NCBI GenBank assembly: GCA_937926145.1
Contig: CALANW010000162.1
Coordinates: 1 to 23,958, forward strand
Origin: an uncultured Ruminococcus sp.
Lineage (GTDB): Bacteria > Bacillota > Clostridia > Oscillospirales > Ruminococcaceae
Direction of reading: 5' to 3'
Length of the DNA stretch: 23,958 nucleotides
The first letter of the stretch is position 1, and every line of letters starts with the position of its first letter. The translations under genes were made by a program, and so were the position numbers. Shown piece by piece: positions 1-8,000 of the stretch. The notes under the pieces were generated by a model that made no database searches, was not told the origin of the DNA, and saw only the letters and a program-made list of their open reading frames with translations.

Positions 1-15
1 CCTTTCTGATACAAT

Positions 16-30
16 GTGTCACCGTGACAC
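16..30. repeat. Intergenic palindrome, copy 1
   Basis: A perfect 7+1+7 palindrome, GTGTCACCGTGACAC on the plus strand, begins three bases beyond the stop codon of the small exported protein gene. On the minus strand it is followed by a purine-rich AGAAAGG at the very edge of the window, which looks like the start of a ribosome site for the next gene outside the window. The same 15-mer, with C or G in the centre, recurs in three other intergenic gaps, and a variant in a fourth. It could be an operator for a dimeric protein or an RNA hairpin with a three-base loop; the sequence does not decide. Confidence 0.85.
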
Positions 31-33
31 GCT

Positions 34-480
34 TTAATCTATCCACACACTGTTGGAGGTGTTCGGCACACTTTGAGAAGAACCGAACAAACCGCTCTCT
101 TTAGCGTAGTTAGTTAGGGAAACTCGGTAATAGTAACCGCCGTTTACCGACACGGAATAATTGTTAAGGTAATAGCTGCTGCCTGATTTCAGCAGATCAT
201 CAATGGACTTTTCCTTTTTCCAGTTGACCTTATCGGAACTGTATTCTATGGAAATATTTTTGTATCCGATTGATTTCATGCTTTCAATGGCTTTTATATC
301 AGCCGTTATGTAAATATGCTTTTTGCCTGATGAAATGCTAAGGGAACAGCTACTTATCAATCCTGCCGTTCTGCTCTCTGATACGCTTGTAGGGGTATTA
401 GAAGCTGCCTTTACGGGCATTGTGGGTACACTGTATGTCAGAACACTTGCGACACTTAGTGCTAATGCTTTTTTATTCAC
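34..480 (-). CDS. Small exported protein of the sigma/anti-sigma unit
   Basis: This 148-residue protein is of unknown function. It starts at a GTG with a good AGGAGG ribosome site nine bases upstream. The N-terminus MNKKALALSVASVLTYSVP, followed by a run to VKAAS, is a clear signal peptide with a likely cleavage after AxA near residue 26. The mature part is rich in Ser, Tyr and Asn, and has an aromatic-hydrophobic alternation (IEYSSDKVNWKK, YYYRVSLTNYAKES) that resembles a small beta-sandwich of fibronectin or immunoglobulin type. No enzyme motif is visible. It lies only 16 bases after the anti-sigma gene and is probably co-transcribed with it and the sigma factor, so it may be an output of, or a partner in, that regulatory system. 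The exported status is well supported; the function is not known. Confidence 0.75.
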   Translation of the reverse strand: MNKKALALSVASVLTYSVPTMPVKAASNTPTSVSESRTAGLISSCSLSISSGKKHIYITADIKAIESMKSIGYKNISIEYSSDKVNWKKEKSIDDLLKSGSSYYLNNYSVSVNGGYYYRVSLTNYAKESGLFGSSQSVPNTSNSVWID

Positions 481-496
481 CTTTATTTTCCTCCTG

Positions 497-1309
497 TCAT
501 TTTATTGACGCTACTATTTTATCGCACTCATCATATGGAACGTCAACTGTAAACATTACAAAGTTGGTTTTGCCCTTTTGATAAGTTATAGTGTATTGGT
601 TATCTTCCTTTGAAATTATCGCTGTCGAGCCGTTCACTTCTGTCTCTGAAAGGTTATACTCATCACTCGGAATAACTATATCAGGGATTTCTTTCAGATA
701 TTTATCATATGACAATATAAATTTCTGCTTGCCATTTTTATAATGGAATGATACTGAACTTGAGAAATTTTCATTAACATTGGTATCAACATCTGTAAGT
801 ACAAATCCCTCCGGAATATAGTGCGGAGTTTCAAATTCTATGTCATATTCCGCAAGCTTGGCAATAAGTCCATAGGGATCGTCCTCTGATGTAGGGAGAA
901 CGATTTTTTCAGGCTGATTGCCGAAGTCAACGGAAAATCCGCCCTGTGTGAACTTGATAACAGCAGATATAATATTCATATCATATGCCAGTACAGTTAT
1001 GCAGTTGGCTGCCAAAACAAGAACCATACAGCAAAGTACGGGAGCAAACCTTTTCATGACACTAAAAGGCTTTTTGGACGTTTTTTCGTAGTTTCTTATT
1101 CTCTTATACAGCTCACTTGTATCAGGCTGTTCCGAATCGCTGTTATCACCCGTCAGCTCATTCAGTTGAGCGGTGAGCTGCTCGATACGGTCAAAGTCAC
1201 GCTTGCGAAGCGGCTTAGTTGTTTCCTTATCCAGTTCGCTTCTGATGTAGTTATACGCTTCCATTGTAAACTCCCTGTCGGCGTTTATTTTCTCTGCAAG
1301 GTCTTTCAT
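497..1309 (-). CDS. Membrane anti-sigma factor with DUF4367-like C-terminal domain
   Basis: This 270-residue protein is probably the membrane-bound inhibitor of the sigma factor encoded just upstream. I chose the ATG at 1309 because AAAGGAG lies ten bases before it. The reading frame continues to a TTG at 1363, but no ribosome site precedes that codon. Residues 1-85 are charged and helical, as expected of a cytoplasmic sigma-binding part. Residues about 88-109 form one transmembrane helix (VLCCMVLVLAANCITVLAY). The remaining roughly 160 residues would lie outside. They carry the pattern of DUF4367-type sensor domains, including HYIPEGF followed by beta-rich segments and GSTAIISKEDNQYTITYQKG. 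A zinc-binding HxxxCxxC motif of classical ZAS anti-sigma factors is not visible. The family assignment is from remembered pattern; the role as inhibitor follows from gene order and topology. Confidence 0.75.
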   Translation of the reverse strand: MKDLAEKINADREFTMEAYNYIRSELDKETTKPLRKRDFDRIEQLTAQLNELTGDNSDSEQPDTSELYKRIRNYEKTSKKPFSVMKRFAPVLCCMVLVLAANCITVLAYDMNIISAVIKFTQGGFSVDFGNQPEKIVLPTSEDDPYGLIAKLAEYDIEFETPHYIPEGFVLTDVDTNVNENFSSSVSFHYKNGKQKFILSYDKYLKEIPDIVIPSDEYNLSETEVNGSTAIISKEDNQYTITYQKGKTNFVMFTVDVPYDECDKIVASIK

Positions 1310-1319
1310 TGGCTCTCTG

Positions 1320-1326
1320 CTCCTTT
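1320..1326 (-). promoter_or_regulatory. Ribosome binding site deciding the anti-sigma start
   Basis: AAAGGAG on the minus strand, ten bases before the ATG at 1309. It supports this start over the in-frame TTG at 1363, which would make the protein 18 residues longer but has no purine-rich site upstream. Confidence 0.6.
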
Positions 1327-1394
1327 GCTTAATAAATGTTTGAAAAAGCCTTATTTCTTTCAAAGCAATTTAAGTTTGTTGTATTTTTACAATT

Positions 1395-1856
1395 TCACTT
1401 ATTGATTTTGTTCATTCTAACGGCACTGTCCAAAAGCTTTTTCTTGATTCTGTGTATGCGGATATATAATCCGTTCATTGAAATATTGTTCTTTCTTGCG
1501 GCTGCTGCCTTGTCACCGTCATAGTATTCGGTGATAAGTGCGAGTTCTTCAGGTGTCAGGAAATCGAATGCGCTGTCTGTAATTTCTGAAATTTCAGACA
1601 CAGCAGCAAGTTCCGACAGCTCATCAATCGGCTGAAAAGACGGATTCTTTCTTATGTATGCCTTTATCTGATTATCTGCGGCTCGATAAAGCCACAGCTT
1701 TATGTTGTCTCCCATTTTCAGGTGATTCCGTTTTTTGTACAGAACAAAAAACACTTCCTGCGTTATATCCTCAGCAGCCGTTTTGTTCCCATTCAGTTTA
1801 TATTTGCAGTAATTCAGAATTACATTGTAATATCTGCTTACAATTTCATCGTACAT
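1395..1856 (-). CDS. ECF-type RNA polymerase sigma factor
   Basis: This 153-residue protein has the two-domain layout of extracytoplasmic-function sigma factors. Region 2 is near the N-terminus (YYNVILNYCKYKLNG, then AAEDITQEVFFVLYKK, which matches the core-binding and -10-recognition helix). Region 4 is at the C-terminus (LTPEELALITEYYDGDKAAAARKNNIS, then a recognition helix MNGLYIRIHRIKKKL). The start is set at the ATG at 1856 because AAAGGAG lies seven bases upstream. An upstream in-frame ATG at 1934 overlaps the likely -10 box and is not expected to be used. The gene is followed 85 bases later by the membrane anti-sigma gene, the usual order for such pairs. It probably directs RNA polymerase to its own promoter and to a small regulon sensed through the anti-sigma factor; no target promoter can be named from this window. 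Confidence 0.85.
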   Translation of the reverse strand: MYDEIVSRYYNVILNYCKYKLNGNKTAAEDITQEVFFVLYKKRNHLKMGDNIKLWLYRAADNQIKAYIRKNPSFQPIDELSELAAVSEISEITDSAFDFLTPEELALITEYYDGDKAAAARKNNISMNGLYIRIHRIKKKLLDSAVRMNKINK

Positions 1857-1932
1857 AAAATTGCTCCTTTGTCCAAGAGATATAAAATATACACCATTTA
1901 ATATAAATGTTTTAAAAACGGCATTTTCTTTC

Positions 1933-1961
1933 ATTATACACTATTTTTTCTAATTTTTGTA
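1933..1961 (-). promoter_or_regulatory. Likely promoter of the sigma/anti-sigma/exported-protein unit
   Basis: On the minus strand a perfect TATAAT (1933-1938) is preceded, after a 17-base spacer, by a weak -35 TACAAA (1956-1961) in a very AT-rich stretch. The sigma factor ATG lies about 75 bases downstream. The promoter sits immediately after the terminator of the giant-protein gene, so the sigma unit is very likely transcribed on its own. The weak -35 may mean that an activator or an alternative sigma factor is involved, but this is inference. A small ATTTA/TAAAT inverted repeat (1894-1906 region) lies in the leader. Confidence 0.55.
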
Positions 1962-1992
1962 GATATGCACAAAAAATGTTATATATAAACAG

Positions 1993-2029
1993 AAAAAATC
2001 CCGAACAAGCTGATTTGCTTGTTCGGGAT
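1993..2029 (-). terminator. Strong intrinsic terminator after the giant gene
   Basis: A perfect 13-base-pair stem (1998-2010 with 2017-2029; ATCCCGAACAAGC against its complement) encloses a six-base loop. On the minus strand it is followed by a run of Ts (1993-1998). It starts five bases beyond the TGA of the giant polyvalent gene and marks the end of the large transfer-linked transcription unit. Confidence 0.92.
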
Positions 2030-2033
2030 AAAA

Positions 2034-5000
2034 TCAATGCTCCGGCAGAGAAAGGCTGTCGGAATTTTTGCCTGATGTTGGCTTGAAATCATCACTCATG
2101 ATTTTTTCACGGGAAAATAACGCTGTATTGCTCCGGTCCGTATCTTTCTCAGCAGTCTTTACCTTTTCGGCAAAGGTTCTGATGTGCATAGCCATTTTAC
2201 TGCTGAATGCAAGATTTAAAGGCTTGACACATTTATTTATGTCAGCAGGATAATTTTTCTGCTCATTTTCGCTGATCCTTGAAACTATCAGTTCATCAAC
2301 GGAGCAATGACCTACTTCCTTTCCGTCAGAAAATGACGTGATCTTGTTTTCGGCAGAGCTGTCATAGGATATTCGCAGCTCTTTGTCATTCTGTCTCCAT
2401 TTGATGTTCAGCGTTTTCGGCTTTTCGGACTGCTCAGGCTGTTCCTCAGAAGCCGCCGCCTGAATGCTGTGAGATGTGCTTTCAGGCTGTTCAGGTAGGA
2501 TTTCTCCATTTACCTTATCCGCATTTATCTCATCGGTAAGCCGTTCAAGCTCCTGCTTTTTTTCCTCAAGCTCTGATTCATACTCAAACGGCTGATTTAT
2601 CTCTTTTTTGCTGTCAGCAAGCTCGACCTTGAGACGTTCCAGTTCATTGCAAACCTTGTCTATACGCTTTGGAACAGAAGCAATGGTGTTGTCAATCCTT
2701 GTGATATTACCGCTTTCACTGCTGCCGAATTCAATAGGATAGCTGTTTGCACCGTTCAGATTGCCATAATATCTCTTACAGAATCCATCATACGATACAT
2801 CAATCTTAAATCCTTTGTATTCGGCGATTTCTGTCATTCCTTTAGGATTACCCATTACTGCTATTTTCATAGTCTTGTCAAGGGCTTCCGCAGCTTCTTT
2901 TTTGTCGGTATAAACCGTATCACCAATTTTCATTTCAAAAACTTCCTTACCGTCAATATCCTTTTTCGGTTGGAAGTTGTTTATTGTTTTCGTATCGTCA
3001 GAAATGTTTTTGATGATTTTTTCTATGTTGGCGATTTTATCGGGCAGTTTGTTTATATTGTCCTCAATTTCGTATTTGTTCTCCAAATATGTATTTTTGA
3101 GCATATTCAGACTGCGGATATCCTCACGAAGCTCCATTTGCCGCCTGATACGTTCATCACCGATAGCTGCCATTTTGACCTGCATGAAATCCACAGCCAT
3201 ATCGTCAATATCATCACAGGTTCGGGCAATAGCCTTTGAAGTGAAAATCTGTGCGATACTTTCCTGCTTCTTCTCGACCATTTGATAAAGATAAGCGTCA
3301 AATGTGCCTTTGGTAACATATCTGAAATTATCAACCTTTTTATTTTCATTGCCCTGCCGGACCATACGTCCCAAACGCTGTGTAAGGTCAGCCGGTCTCC
3401 ACGGACAATCAAGGTCATGAAGTGCAATAAGCTTGTCCTGCACGTTAGTTCCTGCACCCATTTTCTGAGTTGAACCGATAAGTACACGAACATCTCCGTT
3501 ACGGACTTTTGAAAACAGCTTTGCCTTTTCCACCTCACTTGCAGCATCATGAATGAATGCAATTTCCTTTTCGGGAATACCTTTTTCGATCAGCTTTGAA
3601 CGTATATCGTTGTAAACGTCAAACCGTTCTCCGTTTTTCTTTAAATCTTCCTTTGACTGAGGAACACCAAGATCGCAGAAAACAAGCTGAGTTGATTTCT
3701 TTTCGGCAGTTTTCTCCCATATATCGAAAACGTTCTGAACGCAGGAATTGAGCTTTGTCTGAGGTTCGTCCGCAAAGTTGATATCAAAGAGACGTTGGTC
3801 AAGACCAAGTTTTCTTCCGTCTCCTGTTACCACAAGCATATTATCCTCACTTCGGGAGACAGCACCTTGATTTATTCTTTCGGCACGTTCCGCAAGATCT
3901 TCAACGACTGCTTTCTGTACTATCGTTGGTTCGACTGAAACGATATGCTTCTCACAGTCGGGAACATCAAGATTGAGCTGATCCGCCATCTTTATATCCG
4001 CACATTCCTTGAACATAGTCACAAGTTCAGGAACATTCGTGAATTTCAGTCGGGTTTTCATTCTCCAGTCGCTTCCGCTTGGTGATATTTCAGCTTCTGT
4101 AGATTTTCTTGTGAAATTTCCTGCCCATGCATCAAAGCTGTTCAGTCCTGTTTCTTTCAGCAAATCGGACTGCAAATACTTCATAGTGGTGTACATTTCG
4201 GAAAGAGCATTCGTCACGGGTGTTCCTGTACTGAAAACCACTCCCTTGCTGTTCGTTTTTTCATCAAGGTACTGACATTTCATGTACAGATCCTGAGTTT
4301 TCTGAACATCGGCATTGGTTGAAAGACCTGATACATTCTCCATTTTTGTGGAAACATAAAGATTTTTAAATTCATGAGCTTCATCAACAAAAAGCTTATC
4401 TACTCCCAGTTCCTCAAAGGTTACTGCATTATCCTTAACTGTACCGTTAGTAAGTTTTTCAAGTCGGTCTCGGAGTTTATCTTTTATCGCTTCAAGCTGT
4501 TTTATGGTATAACTTTTGCTGCCTGTCTCATTGGCTGCGTCAAGAGCTGCCATTACTTCATTTATCTGATTACGGATAAATTCTTCTTCACGTTTCGATG
4601 AAAGAGGTATTTTTATAAGCTGAGAATGACCGATAATTACAGCATCGAAATTGCCCGTAGCTATTCTTGCGCACATTTGTCTGCGCTTCTGTGGCGAAAA
4701 ATCGTCTGCCTTTGCCACAAGAATATTTGCATTGGGGTAAAGCTTCATGAAGTCAGAGCCTATCTGTTCCGTCAGATGATTTGGTACGACAAACATAGAC
4801 TTGTTGTGCAGTCCGAGACGTTTTCCCTCCATTGCCGTAGCGATCATTTCAAATGTTTTTCCGGCACCAACCTGATGAGCAAACAGCGTATTTCCTCCGA
4901 AAAGTGCGTGTGCCACGGCATTTTTCTGATGTGGTTTTAAGGTGATTTCAGGATTTGACCCAAAGAAATTGAGGTGACTTCCGTCATATTCACGGGGACG

Positions 5001-8000
5001 AATGCCGTTGAATTTTTCATTATAAGTTTTTACAAGTTCATTACGTCTTTCGGGGTCTGCAAAAATCCACTTTTTAAAAGCCGCATTGATTTGCTTTACC
5101 TTATCTTCCGCAGCTTTTGTTTCCTTTTCAAGAATAACGGTCTTTTTGCTGCCTGTAACCGGATCGCTGACTGTCTCTGTAACGGCTACCGATTTAGCAT
5201 TGAGGATTTTTTCAAGCAGCTCATATGCGTTATAATCCTTTGTGCCGAAATTCTTAGTCGATTTCAAGGAGTTGTCAAGACGGGCATTCTTTATTTTCCA
5301 TGAGCCTTTTCCCGAACCCAAATAACTAACCGTGATTGCATTTGGATTTTCCTGTGCAACATTGCTGTCATATTCTTTAAAGCGAGTAGGCGTTTCAAAA
5401 AGCTCATACATGAATTGCTGAATGATTTTTGTATCAATCCATGTCATTCCAAGCTGCATATCTATTTCCGTTGCTTTCAGCGGTTTTGGTATAACTTCCG
5501 TAAGAGCCGCAATGTTATCCGCATATTCGGGATTTTCTGATATTTTGGCTTCTGCCTGAGCAATTTTCTTATAAATATTGCCTGACAGATATTCATCACT
5601 GGTCTGATAAACGGTATTGTTTTCCGTGGAAAGTTCGGGAACGGGGAAAATATCGCCGTGCAGATCATCAACTATCTTGTTTCGCTCAAAGCCTGTGAGC
5701 TGTTCCATATAGTCAAAATCAATCCTGCCCTTTTCGGACATGGATAATATCAATGCTTCATGGGACGTTTCAACGTGTTCCGCAACTTTGTGAGGACGAA
5801 TGGTTCTTTCGGTGAATATTTCGGTTTTTCCTATGAATTGTCCGTCTTTCAACTTTTCGAGTGACTGTAAAAGAGGAAGTCTTACATCATTTTTGAAAGC
5901 ATTGCTGTTCTGAGCTTTTCTTGAAATTCCACTCGCATTTTTGGAATTGGGAGTTTCTATCGGATTTATTCGACCGAATTTCTTTACAAACTTATCATAC
6001 TTTAATGTCAGTTCAGCTTGCAGAGATTTTATTTCACTGTCCGGTCTGTCCTCAACCTGTGCCTGTAGCAGCTCACGGACGGTTTTGCCCATACCGCACA
6101 TAGCCTTGCGGCGTTCAGCAACTACTCCGTGCTGTTCACTCTCTTTCAGCGGTATCAGATTATCGTCCACACGGTAATACAGCTTATCATCAACTACTGT
6201 ATAGGTCAGATTTTCAATATCAGGAGTTGCGGTAAGATATAGATCAGTTTGCTTTTCATCAAGCTCCTGCTGAAATTCAAGGGGAACATATTCGCCCTTG
6301 ATGTGCTTCATAGCATTGTGAAGCTGTTCTTTAAGGTCTGCACCCTGAATAGGAGTACATACAATGCTGCCGAATCTGCCGTTGTCGGAGAGATTTCCCA
6401 AAACCATGTCAGGATTATCCGCAAAATAGCTGTTGATTTTTAAGCCGTCAGCATTTTTCTTTGTATGAACCCAATCGCAGGATTTGTCCATAGGCATATC
6501 GCTTATATTAAGCGGCTTTTCACGCTTTTTCAGGAAGATAATATCCGTTGATGTCTGAGTTCCTGCATTCTTCTGAAAAGCATTATTGGGCAAGCGTACT
6601 GCACCCATAAGCTCGGCTTTCTGTGCAAGCATTTGACGTACTTTTATATCTTCCTTGTCGAGTGTTCCCGTTGACGTGATAAACGCAACCACACCGCCCG
6701 AACGAACGCTGTCAAGAGACTTTGCAAAAAAATAGTCATGTATCAGCATACCGCTATAGGCTTTGGTCTTGTCATTTACACCGTGATTTCCGAACGGAAC
6801 ATTGCCGACAGCCAAGTCAAACGAGCCTTTGGCAAGTTTTATTTTCTCAAAGCCATTTATAGCAATGTCAGCTTCAGGATAAAGCTTTTGGGCAATACGT
6901 CCTGATATGCTGTCTATTTCAATTCCTGCGAGATTGCTGTTTTCACGCATTTTATCGGGCATAGTTCCGAAGAAATTACCCACGCCCATTGACGGTTCAA
7001 GGATTTCTCCGCCTTTAAATCCTATATTTGAAAGTCCCTCATAAATTGCCTGTGTAATGATCGGCGAGGTATAAAAAGCATCGTTTACGGTTGAACGGGC
7101 AGCTTCATATTCTTCTTCCGTAAGGAGTGTTTTAAGCTCATTGAACTCTTTTCTCCACGAAGCTTCACGTTCGTCAAAGGCTTCCTGCAAGCCGCCCCAA
7201 CCAACGTATTTTGAAAGAATTTCCTGTTCTTCAGGTGTTGCACGTCTGTCCTCATTTTCAATCTGCTTTAAGGTCTCTATGGCAAGCAGATTGTTCTTGA
7301 ACTTGGTCTTTGCACCGCCCTCGCCGAGGGTATAGTCGGTTATGGTGAATTTCTGCGGCTTTTCAGGTGCTTTTATCTCAGATTCGGAGTGAAGCGGTTC
7401 ATCAGACTTTGCCTGAATGACCGATAAAATCTCATCATCGGAAAGTGATACAAGGTCATTGAAATCAAGTACCGACAGAGCGTTTTTGTTCATTTCCGCA
7501 AGGGAGTTATACTGCTCATTACGAACAACATTGCCGTCATACTCATAAATGAGCCTGAACTGTTCCAAATCCGCATAAACCTGTATCGGTAGATCATGCT
7601 CTTCATCAGTAGTATAAGCAAGAGAAATCTTTGAAATATCAGAAAAGTCAGACGGTTCACCAAATTCACGGTCAAGATAGTCCGTAATAAGCTGCTTGGC
7701 AACATCAAGGTCAGTATGCTTATTGTTCTGTGCTTTTTCCGTAAGATAGGCTTCCGCTGTTGGCAAGTAAGTTTCAAGTGTGCCTGTTTCGTCAGCTTTG
7801 ATCGGATTTATATCAATCGTGTAGCCTGAAAGTGTAAATTCTTCATCATGAATGATATTGAAAAGCACATCTTCTTTTAGGTCAGAGTCCACTTCAATAA
7901 CCACATCAATGTCAGAATCCGCATTTTCAAGTCCACGGGAGCGTGAACCTGTAACGGCTGCGCCGTGAATATCAGCATTTATTCCATTCTCCTCAAAGAT

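Noticed and set aside
1857..1934. An upstream ATG at 1934 as the sigma factor start
   Set aside because: It overlaps the TATAAT box, has no ribosome site, and adds 26 residues lacking any family match.
3107..3562. A 151-codon minus-strand frame inside the helicase C-terminal region
   Set aside because: It overlaps the conserved SNF2 motif VI in the giant frame and its own translation is Ser/Arg/Leu-rich noise. Unlike 9782-10273, the giant frame here is clearly the functional one.
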